From: Pontederia crassipes
Taxonomy: Eukaryota; Streptophyta; Magnoliopsida; Commelinales; Pontederiaceae
Direction of reading: 5' to 3'
Assembly: GCA_030549335.1 (NCBI GenBank)
Contig: CM060197.1
Span: 23,386,501 to 23,450,500 of the forward strand
DNA: 64,000 bases
Both the position numbers and the translations under genes were made by a program. Below are positions 1-12,972 of this stretch, in pieces. How positions within the stretch are numbered: position 1 is the first letter of the stretch; each line of letters starts with the position of its first letter. The notes below the pieces were generated by a model. That model was given only the letters and a program-made list of their open reading frames with translations. It was not told the DNA's origin and searched no databases.

Positions 1-722
1 CACATCACATCATTAGTCATATCATCTTTCCTCGATCTGGTCATTACACTGATATGACCTTCCATGATTTATTTCTTCTGTATTGTCTTCTTTGACATAA
101 TTTTCCTCCCGTTAACTTTGGAGCATATATGATTTATCAGTTTATCTTCACCAAAGAGAGGATAGATTCTAAACATTCTCATAATATGATTCTTCACTTT
201 GGTTCTTTTCTTACTCGAATCCTTCGTCATAAATGCATTCATATTCCTGAGTCGGATCCATCACTTTCTGAGAGACCGACTGATATCATTGGAAAAGCCA
301 CATTGAAGCGGAAGGGTCTTGTCTTTGTTAATGATGAATGGGTCTTTTCCAATCAAGCTTAAGATACTCAGGATTCGGACTCTGATGATGAGGCAAGCAC
401 CGAGGCTCCTACGCAAGATCCTACGCAGGCTCCTGTGGAAGAGACTGGACCTTCTTGGGATCAATACATACCTCCTCCACGTGAGTCGACGAGAGTTTGA
501 GGCACATCCATAGTGCCATCACGAGATGATTGGGACGGTATGCTCATGCGCATGGACGGGATGGATCGGTGCTTAGACGATATGACTACTCACATGGAGC
601 GCTTAGAGCTTGATCATCGCCGTACCCAGGATTGTATTTTTGCATATTTCATATCTCAGGATTTCGACACCTCTCCTTATGAGCAGGTTGCGCCCCCACC
701 CAATGACGCTCCGAACATTTAG
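1..722 (+). pseudogene. Decayed 3' ORF of a copia (Sirevirus-like) retrotransposon
   Basis: One reading frame runs from the window edge to a stop at 720-722, broken by in-frame stops at 360-362 (TAA) and 498-500 (TGA). The part from 129 resembles the plant-specific domain found in the extra 3' ORF (envelope-like) of Sirevirus and Athila elements. The part from 513 is charged and heptad-like, suggesting a coiled coil. Position supports this: the frame is followed by a non-coding stretch, a purine tract and then a clear LTR. The product would have no host role. The element's 5' portion lies outside the window, so family assignment rests on this fragment and on LTR style. No restored reading is offered. 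Confidence 0.6.
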
Positions 723-1148
723 TTCTTGTTTATTTTGTTTTCGTTTTTGTTTCCTCCTTTTTTATGGTGGCAAAAAGGGGGAGAAGAAATGTATGTGACG
801 CTATGTATTTATGACTTTGTCACTTTATGAATTGTTATTTCACTATTGACTTTGTCACTATGGATTTTTATTTCACTTCTTGTGATGTGGATTGTTACTT
901 GTATATGGAGACTTGTGAGTCATGATATTCACTATGCATGATATTTTATTTCATTAAGTATGATATTTTATGATATTCTTATTAATCGTGATATTCACTT
1001 AAAACTTATAAAATGAAGTTATGCTTTGATTAAGGGGGAACAAATAATATCTTTTCATAAGCATAAATTAATGGGGAGGAATTTTTACATTTTGCTATTT
1101 TGTTTACCTCCTCGTCATCTTGTTTGCCATCATAAAAAAGGGTGAGAT
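723..1148 (+). other. Retrotransposon 3' untranslated region with polypurine tract
   Basis: This non-coding stretch lies between the decayed 3' ORF and the LTR. It holds two purine tracts: one near 768-787 and one at about 1134-1147, directly before the LTR. The second is in the correct place to prime plus-strand synthesis. More than one such tract before the 3' LTR is typical of Sireviruses. Confidence 0.6.
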
Positions 1149-2415
1149 TGTTGGTCTCAAGACCATATTCTATGTATTTTGATGATAGCAAATAAGGAAG
1201 ATGATGTACTAATTATGCTTGAAGTGATAGTGTGAACATGTTAAATATTTTTCGAAGAAAAATAGCCGAAGTAATTCCCTGTGTAAAAATGGGCGACCGA
1301 TTTCTTAACAGTCGATCGTTATGAAAGATAATGGACGACCAAAATCGAAGTTGGAACGTCCGCTAATCACAGAATGGAACAAACTCTAAAAATGGGCGAT
1401 CGATCTATTCTCGGTCGATCGTTATGGAAGATACTGCATGACCGAAATCGAAGCTGGAACGTCCGCTAATCACATAATGAAACAAACTCTAAAAACGAAT
1501 GAGCGATCTACTATCGGTTGACCGTTATGAAGATAATAGACGACCGAAAAGGAATCTGGATCGACCGCTAATCACAGAATGCATCGGACTTCAAAATCGG
1601 TCGACCGATCAACTTTCGGGCGACCATTGTGGAAGCAAGAATGGCTATATTTCTTCTACGACCTACTATCAACGGTAAACTACACAGAAAAGACAAAATA
1701 ACGGATATAATTTTTTATTAAATGGACGACTGATTCGGTAATGGGTGACCGCTGAAGATGCAACAAAATGGATAACGGCTAGTTATTGTGCAAAACGGAT
1801 GACCGATATTAAAACGGTCGACCGATTCAGAGCTGACAGCACAATCTTTCTGAATTACTTTATAACGATCAAATTTTCAAGAGAAACCTATAAAAGGGAT
1901 CCAAAAGATTGAAGGAAGATCATCCAAGCAAGACAAATCATTCTAGAGCTCCCTTCAAATCCAAAGCATTTTTCTTGAGCCAAAGTTGCAAATCATCCCT
2001 TCCCTCTTTTAATTTCTTAGTGAGAACATTATTCGTAAGAAGAGAGCATTGGAGGAAATTCTTGTTTAGATAGTTTTGAGAGCTCCTTGTAAGAAGAGGT
2101 GTGCCTTACCTCTTGAGCGAAGAAGAAGGCGTTGTAGTGTAAAAATGATTATTCTCTCCCTACAAGAAAAGAGAAGGCTAGTGGATCTCCGACGGTCTCA
2201 AGGTTAGGAAGTTGGAGCGGGACGTAGGCCAAGGAGTTTGGCCGAACCTCGTCAACATATCGTGTCTTTCTTGATCTTCTCTTACTTCTCTTATTTATCC
2301 TTTAATTGCTTGTGATCGCATTCTCTATAAATTTACTTCTACGGCTTTTTCGGTTTTAAATATTTATACACCAATTCAACCCCCCCCCCCCCCTCTTGGT
2401 GCTTTCGATTCTACA
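1149..2415 (+). mobile_element. 3' LTR of the Sirevirus-like copia element
   Basis: The LTR starts TGTTGG right after the purine tract and ends CTACA, the TG...CA ends of a copia LTR (1267 bp). A TATA-like TATAAAA at 1889-1895 would be its promoter, leaving a long U3. A C-rich run (about 2381-2394) just before the end is common in Sirevirus LTRs. About four diverged units of roughly 103 bp fill 1285-1640. The 5' LTR is outside the window, so a target duplication cannot be checked. Confidence 0.75.
1285..1640. repeat. Diverged ~103-bp tandem repeat inside the LTR
   Basis: Each unit carries a GGGCGAYCGAT-like start, a GGTCGATCGTTATG-like middle and a GTCCGCTAATCACA-like end. Units start near 1291, 1394, 1501 and 1600, a spacing of 99-107 bp. 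CGATCG/CGACCG palindromes recur. The block lies in U3, upstream of the TATA-like box, where enhancer repeats are often found in LTRs. Confidence 0.7.
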
Positions 2416-5400
2416 AAAATTTCATATGAAAGTGTGCATTATAAATTATAATGCCACAAAATGAGTTTAAAAAGAAAAATATGTATATAAAATAGTTTAA
2501 TATTCATAAATTAAATAAATGGGAACATCAATTGTTAAAAACATTTGTACAAATAAAAAGTCACACAATAACAAAAAGCAAAGACAATGTTTAGTTATTA
2601 AATAATAGAGCAAAAAAAATCATTTGTACAAGTAAATATTCTCAAATTGGAGGAATAAAAAAATGAAAGCAACACATCCATTCTAAAATCGGCATGAGGT
2701 GGAGACCATGGACCAAAATAAATTAAGATTTATAAATATAAAATTTACTTTGACTGGTTCACTTATACTGGTTTTGATCAGTTCTACTCAATTTTGATTA
2801 ATTCTCATTGGTATTGATTGATTATTGATTAGTTCAAAATGGTTCAATTTTCATTCTAATTTTGAGGGTTATTCAGGACAGTGTTAGTGTCCGATTAACG
2901 ATCTGACTAGTCTGACCAACTAGTCTGGTATGATCATGACAACATTGATATGAAATGATCAAAGATGATCTACATCACATTAGATAGTATTTTAATAATA
3001 AGTTGAACCCAATATTTTGATAGTCAATTAGACTAATTAAACTATATAGGCATAATTGCCTGCGCTAACTTGTAATGGTATGATCTAAAACCCAAAGGGT
3101 GGAGGAAGGGGATTTGGTATAATTGATACTTAAAAAATATATGATGGTCGTTGGCTATGGCAATAGTCACAACCAAATATGGCAGGGCATTACGCTTGTA
3201 ATCGAACATGCTTTTTTGACATATCTATTATTATTTGGGTATCATATTCACTTTTTTGGGGCTTCTATTGAATCGAGAAATATGTTTGATCGTACATCTT
3301 TCTGTTACATATAAGGTATCCTTCGGATAATTAAAATCGAAGCAATTTGATCACTCTAGTATTTGATTGTAGCATTCAACTAAAATGAGTCATACACTCT
3401 TATAATAATGGAAAAAACTTTACAAATCAAGGCTCAAAACTCTAATGTGAGAATCCGATGTGCCCTTTAATTATAGCATTTAGTTAAAACTAACAATTAT
3501 ATTTTCTTTTAATATCTTTTTAGAATTTTATCATTTGATTATCTCAATCCAGTCATTGTACATTACTTTGGCATTAAGTGCACATTTGTAATTGATCATT
3601 TAAGTTTTAAAAGTAGCCACTAGAATGTTAAAAAAATTATTTTATATATAGCCTTCAATTGATAACTTGATGCATTCTTATTGCAACATTTTTTATCTTT
3701 TATTTTAATTTTTTCTTATAATTTTGATATTGCATGAATCATTTTCATATTGAATTTGTTTAATTTATTTAAGCAATGATTTACTTCTTTTTTTGGTGTT
3801 ATTTTGTACATATTTTAGTATCCAAAGTTGCAAAGAAAATTTTTAGAGAAAATAATTTGAAGTTTAGAAAAAAAAGAGAGAGAAAAGGAAGTGGTGATTT
3901 GCATTAAGTTCACTTTCATTGTGGAGATTTACAAGACATATAAGCCACAACAATAGCAAGCTAATTCACAACTTCAATTGTTATGACTTCGCTATATGGC
4001 AAGTCATAACAAATCAAAGGAATGATGGTGACTTATTGAAGGCCTATATCTTGACCTATCATTGTGGCTACACAAGCCAATAAGTCAGAATGGGATCCTT
4101 TATCATGACAATAAATTCTAAGTCATGACATAAATTTCTAACTCTAAGCAATTTATGAAAATGTCCCAACTATTTTAAATTATGACAAGCTTCAACAACT
4201 CCAGCTAACGATCAACTTTATCGTGATTTGTTCTAACTGAAGTTGTAACAAAGAAGGAATATGATGCACTGATGCAAACAAACTAGGATCACAAGGCATA
4301 AAAAAAGGAGAAGGGGAGAGACAGAGTGAATTAGTGTTTAATAAAAAATATTAATTATATATATAACACGTTACGAAAATATTTTATAGGAGTAATTTAG
4401 TAAATTTAAAATCAAACATAATAATGTTCAAATCACATACATAATTGAGTAAGAAGGATAAAGAAAGATCGATAAAGTGAATACAAAAAATGATATGTTT
4501 ATTGATGAAGTTCGACCATACATTTATCTATGTTTTTACTCAGACTTCTCGACTTTGATATCGTAACCCTTTTTAAAAAGGGGCAAGGAAGAAGCACTTT
4601 ATAAATCTCACATTTTCCCTGCTTCGAGATATAAGACACACCTCTCCTTTTCGAAAGCTTTCACTTCATTTTTCTTCGCTCAAGAGATCTCTTATCACTC
4701 AAGATCTCGACCACCTATATAATGATTCTAAAACTCACTCCCAATATCTTTTTTTGCAATTCAAGCCCACACAAGAAAATAAGAAAGAAATATTGCAATG
4801 TTTGCACATTTTGATTCAAATGAACTTTACAAATGTTCTCTCCAAATTTAGTTAAAAATATTCTTGTTTTTTCAACTTTGGGATCTCTTTTATATGTTTC
4901 TAAACTTCATTACTTGATGGGGCTCATTTTCCAAAATTTTGGACCAATTTGATCATTGTGCATTCTTCTCGTCCGTTCATCAGTTGACCACCCTCATAGC
5001 CATTTGAAAAATAATCATTGGAAGTAGTTTGACTAGTCGATCACTCCTTCGACCTACAAAGACATTGACGCTGCTAGTTGAAATGTCGGTCAATCACTTG
5101 TCATTTTCCTTTAGTTCAATGTCAGTACTACAATGATTAGTTCACTTGGTTTGAGTTGATTAATCTGTCCTTCAATATCTATCAATTACTTTGTTTTACA
5201 CAATGATCGGTCAGACTGATTTATCGATCATCCTACACTATTTTGGATATAATTTTGAGCATGGTTATCAAAATGATGTGATTTCAATTTATTGAAAAGG
5301 TAACAATATTATATATAATTTTTATATTGGTTAAAAATTAGATTAACTATGTTTAGATATTAACTTCAAATTTAGTGCATAAGATAACTCATTCATACTT

Positions 5401-7487
5401 CAACTTTTTTTACAATTTAAATATGACTCTAGTTAATTTGTATCATCAAAATATAATTAGTTAAGGCATAAAAAAATTGTTCCAACACACATGCCATATC
5501 TAGGTTGATTTAATCAAATCATGGATAAAACAATTGTATCATGACAAGCTTTAATGTTTAATGCTCTAAATTCCATTTCTAATTGTGATCAAATTTACTT
5601 TGAGCTGCATGATTGTCTGTGTGTGATATGCTTGCTACACTAAAAAATAGTACACATGATTCAATCGTGCTCCAAGCCTAGGATTTTCTACGATGCAAGA
5701 GAGAGAGAGGGGTCAAACTTGAGGACTGTATAGACAATGAAGTCCTCTCAAGGTGCATCGACATTTTATCCTAGAATAAACTCCAATTTTATTGTAACTT
5801 GAACTTTGAGTACCAATGGATAGTATCATATGGGTAAAATACAAAGGTGATCATGGACTTATATGTAACTATCTCCCTCACATATCAAGGCATGTTTTAA
5901 ATTCGTGAGAGTTAAAAGTCCAAAGTGAATATCTTGATTGTGCTGATGATTTTATATAATAGTATTAAAGTCAAACTTGCATGAAATTTTGAGTCTTATG
6001 AGAAACACAAGCAATGGACCAATATAGATCACTCAACCAGGACATTAACCCCATAAAGGGGAAGAATGTAACGAATACAAATGGATAGTTCCACATGGAC
6101 AAAACACGAATGTTGTCTTCTTTGTTAATTTGCTTGCAACTTTTTTTTCATTTTTTTATATGTGAACATGAAGGGATATATGGTCGTATCACATGTTTCT
6201 TTTGGGTACCTTTTAAAAATTTTAACAATACATGATATATTAATTTTAAAATTAATTCGATCTTCTTAAGTATTTGCATTATGGTCACGCTCATTTGGAG
6301 GGGAGAGATCGGGGCGATGACTCCTCTTCTTTCAATGAATTACATCCTTCGTTTTCTTTATATGATTGAGTTAGGAGATTAGAATTTACTGGGATTGAAA
6401 CGATCAAGACCTATCAGAAACATTCAATAATTAGTTTAATTCAATCGTGCTTCACATCATTAAATATATTTTCATAAATAAGTTTAAATAAATAAATAAA
6501 ATATAAATTTATATTTTTAATATAATTTATAATAAATACATTTTTGCAGCATACATTATATATATTACAATTTGAATTAAAATGAATATTAATTAAGTTT
6601 ATATTTTAAAATATTTAAGATAATTTTAAAAAAAATTATGTCTTTCATAATATTAGAATAACTATTGTTTAACAATCATGTATGTGTACTAAAAAAATAT
6701 ATTACAATTTACTATCGATGATAAATATTTTATCAGAAAATAATATCACATATTTTTAAGAAAATTATATTGATTTTTTTCAAATCCTACTCTAAATAAT
6801 GATTACAGGTGATATGATTAGTATATGTGATCTCAAATTAAAAGATAATAATGATTCCTCATATCCACTTTAATATAGTTAAGTATATATAAGATACATG
6901 ATTTTTAAAATTAAAAATTAATTATGAATTGGTATAATTAACTAAAAGTAATTAATATTCTTAAGTTATCATATTTTTTAATTAAATAAATTTATGCATG
7001 AAGCCAAAGAGAAATAATTTAAACACAGGATAAAAAAAAATAAGAATAGATGAAGGATAAAGATGTTTGATGTCTAAAATTATATTATTATTATTATTTT
7101 AAAATTATGAAGGATAAGATACATTGTGATTAAAAAAATGTAGAGTTATGAAAAATTTAATCATGATGTAAAATTTAATAAATATTAATTAAGGATGTAT
7201 TTATATATTATTATTTATTATTGTAAACATAAAGGATCAATATAATGAAATATAAAGAGTCAACATTTAATATGTGAACATTTAATCATGATATTAAAAT
7301 TTAATGCACAAAAGGATAAACATAAATCTAAGGTCATATCATATTAATAAACAATAACTAATGGAGTTAAGTAGATATAAAATATGTTACTTTTGAAATT
7401 CATAAATAATTAATAGACAAATATTAAAATAATTCAGAAAAGGAAAAAAAAGATAATGAAGAATGGAGGAAGGATAGAGGTGTTGTT
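2416..7487. other. AT-rich intergenic DNA, no gene seen
   Basis: This is long AT-rich sequence with only short chance open frames. 3100-3310 is briefly less AT-rich. 4900-5260 has repeated GATCGGTCA/GACTAGTCGATC-like words that could be a decayed LTR, but I found no ends or target duplication. A short GA run is at about 5699-5711. I see no RNA gene or intact element. Confidence 0.6.
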
Positions 7488-8059
7488 GGGATTAATGGGG
7501 GTGTAACCTTCCTTGGGTGTAACCTTGTGTAACGCCCAAATCTGGGCCATCCATTTTAGTTCAACTATCTAGATCGTTTTCCCTTTCTCTCCACTCTCAC
7601 GCGCTCTTTGCGATCACACGCGCGCCAGTGGTCGGTGGCGGTCGCCGGGGCAGAGAGGGTCGGCAGCCAACAACGATCGAGCGGGGCTGAGAGGGTCGGC
7701 GGTGCTTGCAGTCGTCGAGGTTGTGAGTCGATGTTTGGAGGGTGCGGGAGAGAGGGGCGGACGCGGGGGCTCTGTTGCTCACAGGAGGGCTCGATCAAGG
7801 GTGCCGGAGATAGCGACTTACAGGGGGCGACGACGCCGAGGTGGATAGTAGACAGTGGATCGGGGATGGCGACAGCTCAGATCTTGAGAGGACAGCTAAT
7901 CGAGGACAGCGGATGGTGGCACAGATTTGGAGAGGAGGCGTGTTGATGCGAGCTCGACGACGACGACGGAGGGGAAGAGGAGAGGAGGTCGATCGGGGCG
8001 GCGGTCACAGGTGAGAGGGGGGTGTCAGCGTGCCATCTGTTGGGAACGGTGATCGCGGT

Positions 8060-8885
8060 GGCTGGAAGCTATCGGAGGAGGGCGATCGGTGACGTCGACT
8101 AGAGGAGCAAGGTTATCAAAATCGTGATCTTGATTATAAGATCGTACGATCTTACGATCATTCCTAGGATATGTGATCTCGATCTCAACTTTGAGATCAT
8201 TTTTGTAGGATCGGTAGGATCATAATAGCAAAATCATAAGATCGTAAGATCCTACCGATCCTATTAATCCAGTTTTTTTCAATTTTTTGTTTTGTTTTTT
8301 AGATTTTCACCAAGTGCAACATTTTTTTTGAAAAATAAAATTAAGAAAAAGGTTATTGGTTATAATTAAAATTTTAAAAATATTTTTGTACAAAATAACT
8401 CTATTTTAAATGTATATTAAAAATTATTATATAATGATATTTCATTTTCATCATATTATTGCCATTTTTTGGCAATATATATTAAATTGTTATTATATAA
8501 ATAGTATATATATATATGCATTTGTAACAAATCCTAATAGGATAATACTCAAGATAACATTATTTATAATTTAAAATATTACAAATTTATTTTAAAAAAT
8601 ATTATTTTACATAATTTTATATATTAAATTATTATTTTAATATATAGGTCAGATCTTACAATCTCAATCCGATCTTACGATCTTCGATCTTACGGACACC
8701 TTCTAATCTTACATAAGATCGCGATCTTGACTACTTTGTAGAGGAGGGCGATCGACGATCGACAACATTGACCGGAGAGGAGGAGGGTGATCGACAACGT
8801 CGACTAGAGGAGGGAGATCAGTGACCAACAATGTCGACCGGAGAGGAGGAGGGCGATCGGTCACGTCGACTGGAAGGAGGACGAT
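8060..8885. repeat. GC-rich minisatellite, split by a nested MITE
   Basis: Blocks built on GAGGAGGGCGATCGG and (A/G)ACGTCGACTAGAGGAG recur at 8071-8107 and at 8740-8885. The two parts become continuous if the nested MITE at 8108-8738 and one copy of its target duplication are removed. The units alternate between about 27 and 40 bp. Confidence 0.6.
8108..8738. mobile_element. hAT-type MITE with 8-bp target duplication
   Basis: The left end is CAAGGTTATCAAAATCGTGA. The right end, reverse-complemented, is CAAAGTAGTCAAGATCGCGA. An exact 8-bp duplication, TAGAGGAG, flanks it at 8100-8107 and 8739-8746. The 8-bp duplication and CA-starting ends fit the hAT superfamily. At 631 bp with an AT-rich core it codes for nothing and would need a transposase from elsewhere. 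The subterminal zones are packed with GATCTTACGATC-type words on both strands, as expected for transposase-binding repeats. Confidence 0.85.
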
Positions 8886-9052
8886 GACATCCCCCGTGAG
8901 TGAAGAGAGGGGGCGTGAGTGAAGAGAGAGAGAGCATGAGAATAGAGAGAGAGAGTAGAATCGTTGGATTACACACATCAGATTTGATCTGAACTCTTAA
9001 ATTAGGGGCTACACAAGGTTACACCTAAGGGGGGTTACACCTCATTAATCCC

Positions 9053-9495
9053 ATATATATATATATATATATAATTCTGTAAATTCATTTTTTCCTAATG
9101 ATTATAAACATAAATTCTACACTTACTTCTTTAATATAGGAAAAAATATTAAAAAATAACGACCTCAGAACAATATTTAGTAGTTACTAGGAGATGCTTA
9201 TTAAAAATACTTATAGCTGAATTGATTATTTTATTGTTTAATTATTTTTATCATAATAAGAAGGTAAGAGTAAAATTTATATTTTATTTGAATTATTTAA
9301 AGAATGGGCCAATATTAACGGACGGATGCAAGTATCAAAATATTATATACAATTGAGATAAGAAAATATATATATATATATATAGTTGAAATTAAGGTGT
9401 TAAAAGAAAACACTTGAAAAATAATTATGCCCTATATAACCATAGTGTAGTTTTTTTTTTATCGGTGGATAATGGTAGAGTAGTTTAAAAAACCA
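9053..9495. other. AT-rich spacer upstream of the PERK gene
   Basis: It contains (AT)n runs at 9053-9072 and about 9368-9384, and a TATA-like CTATATAAC at about 9432. I see no gene. The TATA-like word lies about 730 bp before the PERK start codon, so it would need a long or intron-bearing 5' leader to serve that gene. Confidence 0.5.
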
Positions 9496-10167
9496 ATCAT
9501 ATTTCACTTTGGGCGGCCTCTCCGGAGCGTGCGGAAGGAGACGAGAAGCTCGCGCAAGAACCCCCCAACTGTTGCCTAGAATTAGCCAAAGCGATGAATA
9601 CAGAAATGAGAATTTGACAACAAATGAGTTCTGTCATCCCCTTTCGGTGCAACATCTTGTTGCACAAACCGATCGGAGGGGCGATTAGAAATAGCAGCTC
9701 CAATGTAGACATCGACCCTGGAGAATTAGAACAAATGGATTGATTCATGTTGTTTCTCTCTGATCAACGGCAAATTATACCTTGACTTCTCCTTCCCGAA
9801 ACCCAGATCGGCAAGCAAAGCGAAAGACATACTAAGGTGCTCCGACTTCTGAATTATATCATGAACGAACACATTTCGATCATTTGACATCATAATTTCT
9901 CGGCTCTTTTCTCTTCTCCTTTCTTTTTTCCTAATGAAAGATTTTAGATTTAATTGTTGTCCTAATTGATTTCGCTAGTCAGCATTGCACGTTAATAGTT
10001 TTTTTTTTTTTTTGGTTCGTTTGAACAAATGTTTATATGATTGATTCAACCAAAAGTTTTGAACATGGACAGCCATCGTATCCTTTGTAGGTTATTGTTT
10101 TCAACCTGAGCAGGTTATTGCTGTGGGCTGAGCCTTGGGCACACCTGAAGGTTCTCATCTTTGCCTG
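9496..10167 (+). promoter_or_regulatory. Probable promoter / 5' leader region of the PERK gene
   Basis: This is less AT-rich than its surroundings and directly precedes the start codon at 10168. An open frame on the minus strand (9497-9748) shows no recognisable domain and is probably chance. No single promoter element can be fixed from sequence alone. Confidence 0.35.
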
Positions 10168-12972
10168 ATGGCTTCAGCCCCTGAGACTGCACCGTCGCCC
10201 GAGTCCTCCACCCCAACGGTTCCCCCGGCTGATGCGACCACGGCGCCTCCGCCGACCGATTCTGCCTCGGCGCCGCCTCCCGTAGATTCTTCGCCTCCCG
10301 TAGATTCTTCCTCCTCGCCACCGTCTCCACCGCCGCCGACAGAATCTCCACCGCCGCCGACGGAATCTCCACCTCCGCCGACAGAATCTCCACCGCCTCC
10401 GCCTCCACCGACAGAATCTCCACCGCCCCCACCACCAATAGAATCTCCGCCTCCAGCCTCTACGCCGCCACCTCAGAATGTTCAACCTTCAACTCCACCT
10501 TCTTCTCCCTCTCCACCGCCACCCGCTACCCAGCCTCCACCGTCGGCGCCCTTGCCAAGCAGCAGCTCCTCTTCATCCTCCTCCTCGTCATCGACACCAT
10601 CATCGTCATCACCACCGCCAACACCACCATCGCCTTCACAATCTGGTCGTTCTCCGCCATCGCCGCCATCGGGAAATACAAAATCTTCCAACTCTTCTCC
10701 CTCTGCACCATCGAACAGTGCAGGCTCCGGGGCCACCCCGAAGGCTCTCGCCCCGCCCGCGAAATCATCATCGAGTTCCAATGATGACCTGGAGACGCCT
10801 TCCACAAACGGACATTCCGGGACGAATCTGCCGCTTGTAATCGGGGTTTCTGTAGGTGTTGGGTTGTTTATGGCTCTGATGGTCGTTGCATTGGTCTTGT
10901 GCACTAGGAAGAGGAAAAAGAAGAAGCCATTTTTCTACGATAATGCTGCACCGGGAGGCGAAGGTACATAAACATATGAATTAATACTGGTTAATTATGA
11001 TAATGATTGATGACATATATGATCATTCATGGATTTTAGGTGGTCTATACAAAGGTGGATCACTCCCGAAATGGCAAAATGGAGGGATCCCACCACCTCC
11101 CGGTGCAACGGCAGGAGGTTGGGGGCACTCGCAGTTTCCGCCATCGGGAGCAATGTACAGCGGCGAAATGAGCTCAGGGGCCTTCTCCAGCCCCCACGGC
11201 CACGCGTCCATGCCCGTGCTGCCGCCCCCTTCGCCCGTCGTGGCCTTGGGCTTCAACAAGAGCACCTTCACTTACGAGGAGTTGGCCGCGGCCACGAACG
11301 GCTTCTCTCAGGCCAACCTACTCGGGCAAGGCGGTTTTGGCTACGTGTTCAAGGGCATCCTCCCCAACGGGAAGGAGGTCGCAGTGAAGCAACTCAAGGC
11401 CGGAAGCGGCCAAGGGGAGAAGGAGTTCCAAGCCGAGGTAGAAATCATTAGCCGTGTCCACCATCGCCATTTGGTGTCACTTGTCGGTTACTGCATCACG
11501 GGACAACACAGGCTCCTTGTGTACGAGTTCGTTCCCAATAAAACACTCGAGCACCACCTCTACGGTTAGATTTTTTACGTTGGTTTTGGGTACAAACATA
11601 GATATATATATATATCTTCCAAGGAAAATGGACTCATGCAATCTTCATACTGATTTGTACTGCTCTTTTGTTGTTCTGTAAAAAATTGCTTGTATAGGGA
11701 ATGGTCTTCCAACAATGGACTGGCCGACAAGACTTAAGATAGCTTTGGGATCAGCCAAGGGCCTTGCTTATCTGCATGAAGACTGTGAGCTTTTGTGTCT
11801 TCATACTGATTTATGTTCATTTAACAGTTTTGCATACATGATTCTCATTTGTACTTTTCCATGGGTGTTCAATTCTTGAAGGTCATCCTCGCATCATCCA
11901 TCGAGACATTAAAGCTGCGAACATCCTTATCGATTACAAGTTTGAAGCCATGGTACGTAAAACGAATGCAATATGTACAAATCTTCTTCAACTGTCTATC
12001 TATACGTTTATGTTCATTTGTGTACCGCAGGTTGCCGACTTTGGACTGGCCAAGTTATCTGAGGACACAAACACACACGTATCAACTCGTGTCATGGGAA
12101 CCTTCGGGTGAGTAATATGTTTCAGTAGAATGTTCAGTACTGCAACGTATGGTACGTGACATCGGCGTGTTCATGTAAGACGATATACATGTGTAGGTAT
12201 TTGGCTCCCGAGTACGCATCGAGTGGTAAGTTGACGGAGAAGTCTGATGTCTTCTCCTTCGGCGTGATGTTGCTGGAGCTCATTACTGGGCGTCGACCGA
12301 TCGATCATGCACACTTGGAGGAGGATAGTTTGGTCGACTGGGTATGTATATATAATATATTTGACATGCACCACCTAAAACTTTATGAAGCAAATTAATA
12401 TGCGTAAAATTCTCGAAAAGAAAAAAAAAACTAATTTGTACATTGCATGCAACAGGCGAGGCCTCTGTTGCAGCAAGCACTGAGTGATGACAACTTTGAG
12501 GGAATAGTGGACCCGCGCCTGGAGAACAACTACAACACGGTGGAGATGGCGCGCATGATAGCATGCGCTGCCACTTCCATTCGCCATTCTGCCAGGAGAC
12601 GCCCTAAGATGAGCCAGGTAACTAAGAGAAATAACACAGAGCAGTCACCTCTTTTGTTGCAGGCTCAAATCGTTTCTTATGATATGTATACAGATAGTTC
12701 GAGCATTGGAGGGGGATGTACTTTTGGAAGACCTGAACGAAGGGGTAAAGCCTGGTCAAAGCGTGTTCTTTAGCTCCGGTTCCGATGGGGAATACGGATC
12801 CTACAACGCCAGAATGAGGCAATTCAGAAAGGTTGCACTGGGAACTGATGATTACAGCAACGGATACAGCGGAGGCACCAGCGAGTACGGCCTCAATCCA
12901 TCGGAATCAAGCAGCTCGGAGATGAGCACTGCGGGAAGCACAAAGGGCAAATTTAGAAGTGACAACATTTGA
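10168..12972 (+). CDS. Proline-rich extensin-like receptor kinase (PERK), 8 exons
   Basis: This is a plasma-membrane Ser/Thr receptor-like kinase with a cell-wall-facing proline-rich domain, a family linked to wall sensing and growth signalling. Exons by GT-AG borders that keep the frame: 10168-10963, 11040-11564, 11698-11784, 11882-11952, 12031-12107, 12197-12341, 12456-12617, 12694-12972; 713 codons. Residues 1-215 are Pro/Ser-rich with SPPPP-type runs and no clear signal peptide, as usual for PERKs. One membrane helix lies at about 221-243, then a basic stop-transfer (RKRKKKK). The kinase has the glycine loop GQGGFG (361-366), Lys382, Glu398 or Glu400, HRD (Asp478), DFG (496-498) and APE (522-524), so it should be active. 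I chose the ATG at 10168 because the upstream one at 10135 adds residues unlike the family. The member cannot be named from sequence alone. Confidence 0.93.

Larger units (their letters stand above)
7488..9052. mobile_element. Non-autonomous DNA element with ~54-bp terminal inverted repeats
   Basis: The left end reads GGGATTAATGGGGGTGTAAC. The right end, reverse-complemented, reads GGGATTAATGAGGTGTAACC. The match continues for about 54 bp with few mismatches and repeats GTGTAAC several times. The interior is GC-rich with no transposase. It is interrupted by a 631-bp hAT-type MITE at 8108-8738. No target duplication is visible. The right end abuts an (AT)n run at 9053-9072. The superfamily is not resolved. 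A relative lies at about 13251-14327. Confidence 0.7.

Noticed and set aside
4900-5260. A third copia LTR in the first intergenic region
   Set aside because: There are some shared GATCGGTC-like words but no ends, no promoter and no duplication.
10115-10904. Several long frames opposite or out of frame in PERK exon 1
   Set aside because: They are made of Arg/Trp or Asp/Glu repeats produced by the proline codon runs. The PERK frame explains the sequence.
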